Below are positions 34,343-42,790 of a stretch of DNA of 64,000 nucleotides, in pieces; position 1 is the stretch's first letter; each line of letters starts with the position of its first letter. The DNA is taken from assembly GCA_002375465.1 (NCBI GenBank), contig DFLT01000012.1, positions 62,485 to 126,484 of the forward strand, given 5' to 3'. A program made the position numbers and the translations under genes. Below the pieces are notes generated by a model that saw nothing but the letters and a program-made list of their open reading frames with translations, did not search any database and was not told the origin of the DNA. Origin of the DNA: Alphaproteobacteria bacterium UBA3612. Its GTDB lineage: Bacteria > Pseudomonadota > Alphaproteobacteria > Sphingomonadales > Sphingomonadaceae.

Positions 34343-34717
34343 ATGGCGCATAAACTCAACTCCATGTTCGACAGGATCGCGATCGGCCTCAGCGGGCTTT
34401 GCTTGGTGCATTGCCTGTTCGGGGCGTTGTTCGTTGCAATCATGTCGGCATCGGGATCCGCCTTTTTTGGCCATGATGTTCATCAATGGGGCCTGGCAAT
34501 TGCGGTGCCTCTCGCGATCCTCGGCCTTGTGGGCGGAGCGCTCGGCCATGGTCGTTGGGAGGCTGTGGCAATCGGCTGTTTCGGCGTGGGCGCGATGGGT
34601 GGCGCATTGATCGCGGGGCATGGCGCGCGCGAGGTAGTTCTGACGGTTCTGGGCGTAATTCTCGTTGCGATCGCACATGCGCTCAACATGCGTTGGGCCA
34701 CCCGCCGCCACGCCTGA
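34343..34717 (+). CDS. MerC-domain membrane protein
   Basis: 124-residue membrane protein with about four helices. The Cys-containing motif GLSGLCLVHCLFGALF (about residue 15) has the two Cys of the MerC family, and more helices lie near 45, 75 and 100. MerC was named as a mercuric-ion transporter, but stand-alone MerC-domain proteins without mer genes are common. Here the next gene encodes a Fur-family (Zur-like) regulator, so a role in zinc or other metal uptake is inferred. No clear ribosome-binding site; ATG 34364 is an alternative start. Confidence 0.75.
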   Translation: MAHKLNSMFDRIAIGLSGLCLVHCLFGALFVAIMSASGSAFFGHDVHQWGLAIAVPLAILGLVGGALGHGRWEAVAIGCFGVGAMGGALIAGHGAREVVLTVLGVILVAIAHALNMRWATRRHA

Positions 34718-34731
34718 ACCTTGCGGATCGG

Positions 34732-35211
34732 ATGAAAAAGACCGATATTCGATGGATGACCGGTCACCATGAGTATCAGGGCCAGGCGCTTACCGAGGCC
34801 GCGAAGGGCGCCCTTGTTAATGCGGGCGAGCAATGGACGGAAATGCGCGCGCAGATCTTTGATGCGCTGGCGCAAGCCGGCGGTCCGGCGAGTGCCTATG
34901 ACGTCGCGGATGCCGTTTCCAAAAATCGCGGAAAGCGTGTGGCGCCCAACAGCGTCTATCGCATTCTGGACCTCTTTGTCGCGAACAACATTGCCAAGCG
35001 TGTCGAAACCCAAAATGCCTATATCGCCAATGCCCATCCCGAATGTGTGCATGACTGCATATTCCTGATCTGTCAGGATTGCGGCGGCATCACGCATCTG
35101 GACGATGACGATTTGGCGAATTCCATGCGCGCGCGCGCGGCCGGCACGGGGTTCCGTCCCGACAATCCGGTGATGGAGGTTCGTGGTACCTGCGAAAGCT
35201 GTGCGGCATAG
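34732..35211 (+). CDS. Fur-family metal regulator, probably Zur-like
   Basis: 159-residue transcription factor. The N-terminal winged helix includes RVAPNSVYRILDLFVANNIAKRVE (recognition part about 75-100 shown in pieces: SVYRILDLF, NIAKRVE). The C-terminal dimer domain has HPECVHDCIFLICQDCGG and the second structural-zinc pair CESC at the end, so two CxxC pairs are present. A zinc (Zur) type is more likely than iron, based on the neighbour MerC gene and overall likeness; I cannot exclude another metal. ATG 34732 lies 14 bases after the merC-like stop, so both share a message. Confidence 0.82.
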   Translation: MKKTDIRWMTGHHEYQGQALTEAAKGALVNAGEQWTEMRAQIFDALAQAGGPASAYDVADAVSKNRGKRVAPNSVYRILDLFVANNIAKRVETQNAYIANAHPECVHDCIFLICQDCGGITHLDDDDLANSMRARAAGTGFRPDNPVMEVRGTCESCAA

Positions 35212-35319
35212 GCCTGAAACGGGAAGCCCCCGGACCGCCTGCACCCTTTCGCCGCACATGTCGCGTTCGACAAAGCCGCCAGTCGCGGATAACTATAGCA
35301 TAAACATTTGGGGAATTTT

Positions 35320-37242
35320 GTGACGTCCCGTCCCGATACGCCGCTGCTCGACACCGTCGACACGCCGAAACAGCTTCGCCGGTTGAAGTCCGAGCAACTG
35401 CGCCAGCTTTCCGATGAACTGCGCGCGGAAATGATCGATGCGGTCAGCCAGACCGGCGGCCATCTTGGCGCCGGCCTGGGCGTTGTGGAGCTGTCGGTCG
35501 CGCTGCACTATGTGTTCAACACGCCGGATGACCGGTTGATCTGGGACGTCGGCCATCAGGCCTATCCGCACAAGATACTGACCGGTCGGCGCGACCGCAT
35601 GCGCACCATCCGCCAGGGCAACGGCGTTTCAGGATTCACTAAGCGGTCGGAGAGTGAATATGACCCGTTTGGCGCAGGACATTCCTCGACATCGATTTCC
35701 TCCGCGCTGGGCTTTGCCATTGCGAACAAGCTGAACAATCAGCCGGGCAAGGCCATTGCCGTTATCGGCGATGGGGCGATGTCGGCCGGCATGGCCTATG
35801 AGGCAATGAACAATGCCGAACAGGCCGGCAACCGGCTGGTCGTCATCCTGAATGACAATGACATGTCGATCGCGCCGCCGGTTGGCGGGCTTAGCGCCTA
35901 TCTGGCGCGTGCGGTTTCCTCTTCGGAATATCTCGGCCTGCGCAATCTGGCGAAAAAAGTCGCGAAGAAGCTACACAAGCGCGTTCATGCCGCCGCTGAG
36001 AAGGCGGAGGAATATGCCCGCGGTATGGCAACCGGCGGAACTCTGTTCGAGGAACTGGGCTTTTACTATGTCGGCCCCATCGACGGCCACAATCTCGATC
36101 ATTTGATTCCCGTTCTGGAAAATGTCCGCGACAGCGAGCAGGGGCCGATCCTGGTCCACGTCGTCACGAAAAAGGGGCACGGCTATGCGCCGGCCGAGGC
36201 GAGCGCCGACAAATATCACGGCGTCACCAAGTTCGACGTGGTGTCCGGCGAAATGGCGCCGAAGAAAAAGGGGCCGCCCAGCTATACCGGCGTCTTTGCG
36301 GATGCTTTGATCGCAGAGGCGACGCGCGATCCAAAGATTTGTGCGATTACGGCGGCGATGCCGTCGGGGACGGGTCTGGACAAATTCGGCCGTGCTTTCC
36401 CCGACCGCACTTTCGACGTCGGCATTGCGGAACAGCACGCGGTGACGTTCGCGGCCGGGCTCGCCGCGCAGGGGATGCGCCCCTTCGCGACGATCTATTC
36501 GACCTTTTTGCAGCGGGCCTATGATCAGGTCGTCCACGATGTCTGTATCCAGAATTTGCCCGTGCGCTTTGCGATCGACCGTGCGGGTCTGGTCGGCGCC
36601 GACGGCTCGACACATGCGGGCTCATTTGACGTGACGTATTTGTCCACTCTGCCGAATATGGTCGTCATGGCTGCCGCCGATGAGGCCGAGCTGGTAAACA
36701 TGACCCACACGGCGGCCCTCTATGACAAGGGGCCGATCGCCTTTCGATATCCGCGCGGCAACGGGACCGGCGTTGACCTGCCAGAAACGCCGCAACAGCT
36801 GGAAATCGGCAAGGGCAGGGTGGTCCGGGAAGGGCGCCAGGTGGCGATCCTTTCGCTCGGCACGCGCCTGGGCGAAGCTCTGACTGCCGCAGACGAACTG
36901 GAAACCAAGGGCCTGTCAACGACGGTTGCCGATCTGCGTTTCGTAAAGCCGCTTGATGAAGCGCTTATCCGGAAACTTGCCACCACGCATGATGTGGTGA
37001 TTACCATCGAGGAAGGCGCGATTGGCGGGCTTGGGGCGCATGTGCTGACCCTGGCGAGCGACACCGGCCTTCTGGATACGGGGTTGAGAATTCGTACCAT
37101 GCGGCTGCCCGATGTTTTTCAGGATCATGACGATCCTGCAAAACAATATGCGCAAGCCGGGCTGGATGCGGACGCTATCGTGCGAACCGCCCTGACGGCG
37201 TTGCGTCACAACAGCGTTCAAGTAGAAAACGCACGCGCCTGA
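35320..37242 (+). CDS. dxs: 1-deoxy-D-xylulose-5-phosphate synthase
   Basis: 640-residue ThDP enzyme that joins pyruvate and glyceraldehyde 3-phosphate at the head of the MEP isoprenoid pathway. ThDP-binding GDGAMSAGMAYEAMNN (about 150) and the catalytic Glu-containing DVGIAEQHAVTFAAGLA (about 366) are clear, and the family's C-terminal transketolase domain is complete. GTG 35320 is preferred over TTG 35308 because GGGGAA lies just upstream of it. Isoprenoid supply also feeds undecaprenyl carriers for the glycan genes in the window, though no direct link is shown. Confidence 0.95.
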   Translation: MTSRPDTPLLDTVDTPKQLRRLKSEQLRQLSDELRAEMIDAVSQTGGHLGAGLGVVELSVALHYVFNTPDDRLIWDVGHQAYPHKILTGRRDRMRTIRQGNGVSGFTKRSESEYDPFGAGHSSTSISSALGFAIANKLNNQPGKAIAVIGDGAMSAGMAYEAMNNAEQAGNRLVVILNDNDMSIAPPVGGLSAYLARAVSSSEYLGLRNLAKKVAKKLHKRVHAAAEKAEEYARGMATGGTLFEELGFYYVGPIDGHNLDHLIPVLENVRDSEQGPILVHVVTKKGHGYAPAEASADKYHGVTKFDVVSGEMAPKKKGPPSYTGVFADALIAEATRDPKICAITAAMPSGTGLDKFGRAFPDRTFDVGIAEQHAVTFAAGLAAQGMRPFATIYSTFLQRAYDQVVHDVCIQNLPVRFAIDRAGLVGADGSTHAGSFDVTYLSTLPNMVVMAAADEAELVNMTHTAALYDKGPIAFRYPRGNGTGVDLPETPQQLEIGKGRVVREGRQVAILSLGTRLGEALTAADELETKGLSTTVADLRFVKPLDEALIRKLATTHDVVITIEEGAIGGLGAHVLTLASDTGLLDTGLRIRTMRLPDVFQDHDDPAKQYAQAGLDADAIVRTALTALRHNSVQVENARA

Positions 37243-37295
37243 CAGCGCGTCCGTCGCCCTGTACGGACAGTGTTGTGTCGGGAAATTTTACATTC

Positions 37296-37318
37296 TTACG
37301 TCCATATCGCTGACGTAA
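37296..37318 (+). promoter_or_regulatory. Perfect inverted repeat, candidate activator site
   Basis: TTACGTC (37296-37302) and GACGTAA (37312-37318) with a 9-nt spacer. Its centre lies 74 bases upstream of the -24 GG and about 100 bases upstream of the expected transcription start, a normal position for a sigma-54 enhancer site. PrsR is the obvious candidate to bind it. Confidence 0.5.
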
Positions 37319-37379
37319 CATTCATTTCGGTTCGAATTTTGGATTGGGATTCAGGCAATTGGGAAAGCAATTTAAATAG

Positions 37380-37395
37380 TGGCACGGGAATTGCT
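37380..37395 (+). promoter_or_regulatory. Sigma-54 (-24/-12) promoter
   Basis: TGGCACGGGAATTGCT matches the consensus TGGCACG-N4-TTGCW at every defined position; the -24 GG is at 37381-37382 and the -12 GC at 37393-37394. Transcription should start near 37406, about 49 bases before the ATG of the PAP-CTERM gene. Confidence 0.85.
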
Positions 37396-37454
37396 TAACT
37401 TCGTCTAACTGTCTGTTGCGTATCCGTAAGTTTTCTTACTTTTGGAGACGTAAA

Positions 37455-38822
37455 ATGAAACCGACAATGCTCGCGGGTGCGATGCTCGCGCTGATGGGCG
37501 GTACGGCCGCCAACGCAGCCGCCCTTTACTTCGACTTTAACCGGAATCTTGTGACGCCAGACGCCTCGGTATTTCTGTTCGGTGCGCCCGGGCAGAACGC
37601 AACCATTATGAACGCGGCTGGTTTCAACGAGAATGTCGTTCTGAATGCGGACGGCTTTTTTAATCAGACTCTTAGCAACACATTTCAACAATCTGGCACG
37701 GCAACCGTTAACACCGGTTTTCAGATTACATCGGCAGGCCCTCTTGGGGCGTATTTCGTCAACCGTGCCAATGCCAGTACCGACATGTCGTATCTTTTGG
37801 AGCGTGAGTCCCTCGGCACCGATTATGTCGTGGCCAGCCAGGGACAGGGGTTCGGTGAAGGCAGTCAGGTGATGATCCAGGCCGTGGAAAATAATACCAC
37901 GGTTACCTTCTCGCCAAAGGGCGGCGCACCGATCAACGTGACGCTGCAGGCGGGGGAGACCTATAAATATTCCGGCGGCTCGACCGACCTGACCGGCTCT
38001 TTCGTATCGGCGAACAGGGACGTTGCCGTGTCCGCGGGTCACCAATGCGCGCAGGTACCGGCGGGGCGGGTCGCATGTGACACCTTGATCGAACAGATGA
38101 TCCCTACCGATCGTCTTAGCCAGGATTATTACGTGACTGCGTCGGAGGCTGCAGGCGGCCTCGTCGGACAGGATCTTGTGCGCGTTATCGCGACGACCGC
38201 CAATACCCAGGTTCGGGTGGATGGGGTTCTGGTCGCAACGCTTGGCGCGGGCGACGTCCATGAATTCAGCGTCGTCGGGGGGTCGGGCGCGCGCGTGCAG
38301 ACCAGCCAGCCCGCTGCCGTCGCCCAATATCTGATCGGAACCGGCAGCACCGGACAATTGACCGACCCCGCCATGTCCCTGGTGCCCGGTGCCGATAGTT
38401 GGCTGGCGGAATATCGTCTGGCCACGCCAAGCGGCGGACAGGCCTTCAGCGTGAATTACGCGTCCATCGTCATCGACCTTGGCGATCTGTCATCACTGGC
38501 ATTGGACGGCGTCTTCGTCGATCCGTCAGGCTTCACCCAAATCGGTTCATCCAGCTTCTACAGGGGCATTCTCGACTTGCCGCTCGGTTTGTTCGACCTG
38601 ACGGCCGCTGGTGAATTCCTCGTGATGCTGGGCGGTGGTGACCAGGCCGACAGCTATCTGACATATGGCGGCGCCACTTTCGCACCAGGCATTTCCCCGC
38701 CACCACCACCACCGCCGCCACCACCGCCGCCGCCTTTGGACATTCCCGCCCCTGGCGCGATCGGACTTCTGGGCCTCGGTATTCTCGCGCTCAGCATGCG
38801 GAAACGCCCTTCGCAGGCCTAG
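37455..38822 (+). CDS. Secreted IgGFc-binding-like protein with PEP-CTERM-type tail (PAP variant)
   Basis: 455-residue exported protein. Signal peptide (1-21), a beta-rich body resembling the IgGFc-binding/adhesin domain (YFVNRANASTDMSYLLERES about 99; ENNTTVTFSPKGG about 151; SAGHQCAQVPAGRVACDTL about 194), then a run of 13 prolines (about 415-427) and the sorting tail IPAPGAIGLLGLGILALSMRKR. The tail has the three PEP-CTERM parts (short motif, hydrophobic helix, basic end) with PAP in place of PEP. ATG 37455 follows GGAG. A sigma-54 promoter and a palindrome lie upstream, so PrsR control is likely. Function: surface or matrix protein, inferred. Confidence 0.8.
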   Translation: MKPTMLAGAMLALMGGTAANAAALYFDFNRNLVTPDASVFLFGAPGQNATIMNAAGFNENVVLNADGFFNQTLSNTFQQSGTATVNTGFQITSAGPLGAYFVNRANASTDMSYLLERESLGTDYVVASQGQGFGEGSQVMIQAVENNTTVTFSPKGGAPINVTLQAGETYKYSGGSTDLTGSFVSANRDVAVSAGHQCAQVPAGRVACDTLIEQMIPTDRLSQDYYVTASEAAGGLVGQDLVRVIATTANTQVRVDGVLVATLGAGDVHEFSVVGGSGARVQTSQPAAVAQYLIGTGSTGQLTDPAMSLVPGADSWLAEYRLATPSGGQAFSVNYASIVIDLGDLSSLALDGVFVDPSGFTQIGSSSFYRGILDLPLGLFDLTAAGEFLVMLGGGDQADSYLTYGGATFAPGISPPPPPPPPPPPPPLDIPAPGAIGLLGLGILALSMRKRPSQA

Positions 38823-38838
38823 GCGCGAAAGAGAGAAA

Positions 38839-38870
38839 GGGGGCGGGCCGAGGCGAACGGCCTGGCCCCC
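38839..38870 (+). terminator. Hairpin after the PAP-CTERM gene
   Basis: GGGGG (38839-38843) pairs with CCCCC (38866-38870), with an inner GGCCG/CGGCC stem. No U-run follows, so it is only terminator-like. Confidence 0.5.
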
Positions 38871-38955
38871 GATCTCTGCGATTACCGACGTGTCCAAGGC
38901 TTGAAAGCGGAATCAAATATCGGTGTTGGCCCAGGCTATCACCAATATTGAAAAT

Positions 38956-41262
38956 CTAGGCGGTTTTCTCGATCCGCACCGGCACGCCTTTGCTCGCGGG
39001 AGTTTTCGATAGCTCTTCGTGGTACCAAAGCGGAATGAGAGGATTCAGTTCGGGAAAATAACCGGCCAGCGTTCCGCGGGGCAGGTCGTAGGGCACGACA
39101 CGAAACCCGCTCACGGCGCGACGTGAGACATCCGCACTTTCGTGATCAGCGGGAACGTCGGTAATCAGATCGATACGATCATTTTCTGCCAGCCCCTCTT
39201 TCACCATATCTTCGGGCCGCATCATGATGATCCGCCGGTCGCCGGACAGGCCGCGCAGCCGGTCGGAATGGCCATAGATGGTGGTGTTGAACTGGTCGTT
39301 CGACCGCAGGGTGGCGAGGTGATAGCGCCCCTCCGCATCGCCGATCCCGCAGGCGTTCAGAACCGTGGGGTCGGTAAATTCGGCCTTGCCGCTGTCTGTC
39401 TTCCAGATCCGTTCCCGCGCGGCATTGCCGCGGTAAAAGCCGCCAGCCTGATTCATGCGCGCGTTCATATCGTGAAATTCCGCCGGAAAAGTAGCGGCGA
39501 TCAGATCGCGGACGCGTGAATAATCATCTGCCCATTCATCCCATACGAGCGTAGGATTCTCGCTACCCAGCGTTGCCTTTGCCAGGGCGCAGACGATTGC
39601 GGTCTCGCTTTTCAAATGTTCGCTTGCGGGACTGCGATGGGAACGGCTGCCGTAGATATGGCTGAAACTGTCCTCCATACTGACCCACTGGCTGCCGCTT
39701 CCCTGGAGATCCTCTTCCGCCCGCACCAGGCAGGGCAGGATCCAGCTTTCCTTGCCGGGCATGCAATGGGTGGTGTTCAGCTTTGTCGCGACGTGGACGG
39801 TCAGCTCCATTTTCCCCCAGGCGCGATGCACCTGCTCGTGATCCGGTACCGCGTGGGCCAGATTGCCGCCAAGGCCGATATAGCCCTTGTTGGTCCCCGC
39901 GATCGTCGCCTCCAGAAACTCTACCGTGGTGTGGCCGTCCTCCTGCGGCGTTTCCAGGTTGAACAGTTCGCGGTATTTTTCGACCGGCGCCAGGCTGACC
40001 TTCTCCGTGACGCCAACCGTGCGCTGGCCCTGTACGTTGGAATGTCCGCGAATGGGTGAGCAGCCGGCGCCCCTCCGCCCGATATTTCCGCCCAGCAGCA
40101 ACAGATTGACCAGCATGCCGATGGTCTGTGCGCCGTGAACGTGCTGGGTGACCCCCATGCCGTAAATGCCCATCACATTGTCGGCATCGGCATAAATATC
40201 GCCCGCTTGTTCCATTTCAGCGCGCGTGATGCCGCTGGCGCGTTCAAGCTCTTCCCAGTCTGAAGCGCGCACTGTTTCGATGAAGGTGTCGAAGCCATGG
40301 GTGTGTTCTGCAATGAACGCCGTATCAAGGATGCGGTCGGCGCCGGACGCTTGGGCCTCCCCATCACGCTGCAGTACGCGTTTGCACACGCCCATCAGCG
40401 CCGCAATGTCGCCGCCTGCGCGAACCTGGCAATACATGTGGTCCAGCTTGGTGGGCGAACCCACTGTCATCTGCACTGGATTCTGGGGATTGATGAATTC
40501 GCGTAAGCCTTTTTCCTTCAGGGGGTTGAACGCCAGGATCTTGCATCCGCGCTCTACCGCCTTCTGCAGCGTATGCAGGATACGCGGGCTGTTCGTGCCG
40601 GGGTTCTGGCCCATGTAGAAAATCACGTCGACATGGTCGAAATCGTCCATCTGACAGGTGCCGACGGATGACCCAATGACCTTTTTCAGGCCGACTGACG
40701 TCGTCTCGTGACACATGTTCGAACTGTCCGGCAGATTGTTGTGGCCATAGGCGCGGGCGAACAGGGCGTAGAGATAGGATGGCTCCAGCGCCGCCTTGCC
40801 GCTGGCGTAGAATGTAACCGCTTTTGGCTCCATCCGTTGCAATTTGGCGCCGATGGCGGCGAATGCATCGTCCCAGGACGCGCGCTCATATTTATCGGTC
40901 TGCGGATTGTAACGGACCGGCTCGGTCAGCCGACCGGCCTTTTCCAGTTCGTAATCGCCCCACTCCCGCAGCTCTGACACGCTGTGCTGCGCGAAGAATT
41001 CCGGGGTGCAACGTGCCGTGGTCAGATCCCACAGGGTCGCCTTCGCGCCATTCTCGCAAAATTCGAATACATGCGGGTCCTCGGGTTTCGTCCATGCACA
41101 GGACGAACACATATAGCCGCCCGGCTTGTTCTGCGTTTTCAGCGTCAGCGCCGCGCTGGGGCTAGCCTTTGCAGTTAGTTCTACGCGGGTAATGCCCTCC
41201 AGCGACCCCCATCCGCCAGTGGCGCGTTTGTAGCCTTTTGGTTCGGGCAGATCTGCGGCCAT
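38956..41262 (-). CDS. FdhF/YdeP-type molybdopterin oxidoreductase
   Basis: 768-residue Mo-bisMGD oxidoreductase of the formate dehydrogenase alpha-like group (YdeP type). N-terminal CSSCAW (about residue 51) and SNMCHETTSVGLKKVIGSS (about 182) mark the family; GQNPGTNSPRILHTLQKAVERG (about 217, shown as GQNPGTNSP) binds the pterin. The C-terminal molydop-binding domain is intact. No selenocysteine codon and no N-terminal ferredoxin domain are present. Its reaction is not established. mobA and fdhD lie directly upstream and would supply and load the bis-MGD cofactor. ATG 41262 lies two bases before the mobA stop. Confidence 0.88.
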   Translation of the reverse strand: MAADLPEPKGYKRATGGWGSLEGITRVELTAKASPSAALTLKTQNKPGGYMCSSCAWTKPEDPHVFEFCENGAKATLWDLTTARCTPEFFAQHSVSELREWGDYELEKAGRLTEPVRYNPQTDKYERASWDDAFAAIGAKLQRMEPKAVTFYASGKAALEPSYLYALFARAYGHNNLPDSSNMCHETTSVGLKKVIGSSVGTCQMDDFDHVDVIFYMGQNPGTNSPRILHTLQKAVERGCKILAFNPLKEKGLREFINPQNPVQMTVGSPTKLDHMYCQVRAGGDIAALMGVCKRVLQRDGEAQASGADRILDTAFIAEHTHGFDTFIETVRASDWEELERASGITRAEMEQAGDIYADADNVMGIYGMGVTQHVHGAQTIGMLVNLLLLGGNIGRRGAGCSPIRGHSNVQGQRTVGVTEKVSLAPVEKYRELFNLETPQEDGHTTVEFLEATIAGTNKGYIGLGGNLAHAVPDHEQVHRAWGKMELTVHVATKLNTTHCMPGKESWILPCLVRAEEDLQGSGSQWVSMEDSFSHIYGSRSHRSPASEHLKSETAIVCALAKATLGSENPTLVWDEWADDYSRVRDLIAATFPAEFHDMNARMNQAGGFYRGNAARERIWKTDSGKAEFTDPTVLNACGIGDAEGRYHLATLRSNDQFNTTIYGHSDRLRGLSGDRRIIMMRPEDMVKEGLAENDRIDLITDVPADHESADVSRRAVSGFRVVPYDLPRGTLAGYFPELNPLIPLWYHEELSKTPASKGVPVRIEKTA

Positions 41263-41263
41263 G

Positions 41264-41821
41264 TCAGGGCTCCTCCGATAACAGATGCGAATGTTCGTTG
41301 AACGCCCGAAGCCGTTCCAAGTCTGCAAGGGTATTGATATTACTCAACTCGCTGGGAAGCGTAACCCCGCGCGCGCCGCACGCGTCGGCAAAGTTGCGCA
41401 CAGACCGGCTTCCCCGGCCGGTAAGGATCGTTTCCAGTGCGGGTAGGGCAGCGGTGCGCCAAAGGCCCGCCACGGGAAGGTTCAGCAGATAGGCAGGGGC
41501 GGGGCTAAGCCGCTGCCGCAAATCGGGCGGCAATCCCACGACGTCGACCGGGATGCTCAGCATCTGGTCGAAATCATGGGAAAGGGCGTAACGAAGGGCG
41601 CCGGCCATGCCCCCGAGGGGGCCGCAGTCCGGTTGGGGCCAGTCCGCGACCGCCGCGACCGGGGCATCGCTCCTGCCCACGACGCAGATATCGTCGCATT
41701 GCGGACGCAGGGCGGCGATCGCCCCCTCCAGCAATGTGCGCCCGTTCCATTCCGCAAGCGCCTTGTCGCTGCCAAAGCGGCTCGACCGTCCGCCCGCCAG
41801 CACGGCGCCCAATATCCTCAT
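41264..41821 (-). CDS. mobA: Molybdenum cofactor guanylyltransferase
   Basis: 185-residue nucleotidyltransferase that adds GMP to molybdopterin to form MGD. The N-terminal signature LAGGRSSRFGSDKALAEW (residues 8-25) and CGPLGGMAGAL (about 66) are clear, and SIPVDVVGLPPDL gives the metal-binding Asp. ATG overlaps the fdhD stop by four bases. Placement between fdhD and the molybdoenzyme supports a dedicated cofactor-supply operon. Confidence 0.92.
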   Translation of the reverse strand: MRILGAVLAGGRSSRFGSDKALAEWNGRTLLEGAIAALRPQCDDICVVGRSDAPVAAVADWPQPDCGPLGGMAGALRYALSHDFDQMLSIPVDVVGLPPDLRQRLSPAPAYLLNLPVAGLWRTAALPALETILTGRGSRSVRNFADACGARGVTLPSELSNINTLADLERLRAFNEHSHLLSEEP

Positions 41822-42621
41822 CGAAATATTCCATGCGGGTCGTTCATGATCAGTGCGCCCTCATCACGCACCAGCGCCACCAGAGTGAGGTTCGCCTCGC
41901 GCGCCCGCGCCGCCGCCAGATCGGTCGCCGCCGAAACCGTCGCCAATGCGGGGCAGCGCGCCCGCACCGTCTTTTCCACCAGTTCATAGCTGCCGCGCGA
42001 GGAGAGCAGGATAAAGCCGTCTGCCGAGTCGATAGCTTCACGCGCCAAATGCCCGATCAGCTTGTCGAGCGCATTGTGCCGCCCGACATCCTCGCGCGCT
42101 GCAATGATCGCGCCGTCCGGTCCGCAAAAGGCGGCGGCGTGCATTGCACCGCTCGCCCGGCCCAGCGGCTGATGATCGCGCAACGCGCCCGCCGCCGCCG
42201 CCAATGCCTGCGCGTCCATGCGCGGTGGGGCCGTCAGGACGGGCAGGGGGCGCAGCACCTCCTCGATGGATTCCAGGCCGCACAGGCCGCAACTGCCCTC
42301 CACCAGGCGAAGGCGCAGGCGCTCTCGCAAGGGCTCGGCGCGTTCGTCTGGCAGCATGGAGCGGATAACCGTGCCGTTTTCGATCCTCGCCACGTCAATC
42401 GAACGAAGATCCTCGGCACGTTCGGCGAGCCCTTCGGAAAGCGCGAATCCTACCGTGAAATCTTCCAGATCTCGGGGCGTTGCCATCATCACGGCATAAG
42501 CGAGGCCATTGAACTCGAAAGCGACCGGCCGTTCTTCCGCGAGTGCCCGGTCATATGACGCTGTACGCATAGTGACGACATTAAGCCGGGGCGCGGGGGG
42601 CGGAACAGGTTGAGCCATCAT
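41818..42621 (-). CDS. fdhD: Formate dehydrogenase accessory sulfurtransferase FdhD
   Basis: 267-residue accessory protein that passes sulfur from IscS to Mo-bisMGD before insertion in the enzyme. The Cys pair in GSCGLCG (about residue 111) is the sulfur-relay site. AREDVGRHNALDKLIG (about 175) and LLSSRGSYELVEKTV (about 205) are family blocks. ATG 42621 or the Met one codon on can start it; a promoter should lie in 42622-42790. It is first in the fdhD-mobA-fdhF operon. No cbb-type or soluble formate dehydrogenase subunits are next to it. Confidence 0.93.
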   Translation of the reverse strand: MMAQPVPPPAPRLNVVTMRTASYDRALAEERPVAFEFNGLAYAVMMATPRDLEDFTVGFALSEGLAERAEDLRSIDVARIENGTVIRSMLPDERAEPLRERLRLRLVEGSCGLCGLESIEEVLRPLPVLTAPPRMDAQALAAAAGALRDHQPLGRASGAMHAAAFCGPDGAIIAAREDVGRHNALDKLIGHLAREAIDSADGFILLSSRGSYELVEKTVRARCPALATVSAATDLAAARAREANLTLVALVRDEGALIMNDPHGIFR

Positions 42622-42790
42622 TACCCTCTTAACGCGCTTCTGCCCCGCCGCCCATTCAGCGAGCCGTCTAATTCAACGGGCCAAGCGAAATGCGCATTGT
42701 CGTACTCAGGCCAACATATGGGCAGAACAGCTGCTGCCTTGTGCTGCAATATGCGCTCTGCCAGATTGAGCAGCATAGAATATATGAACG

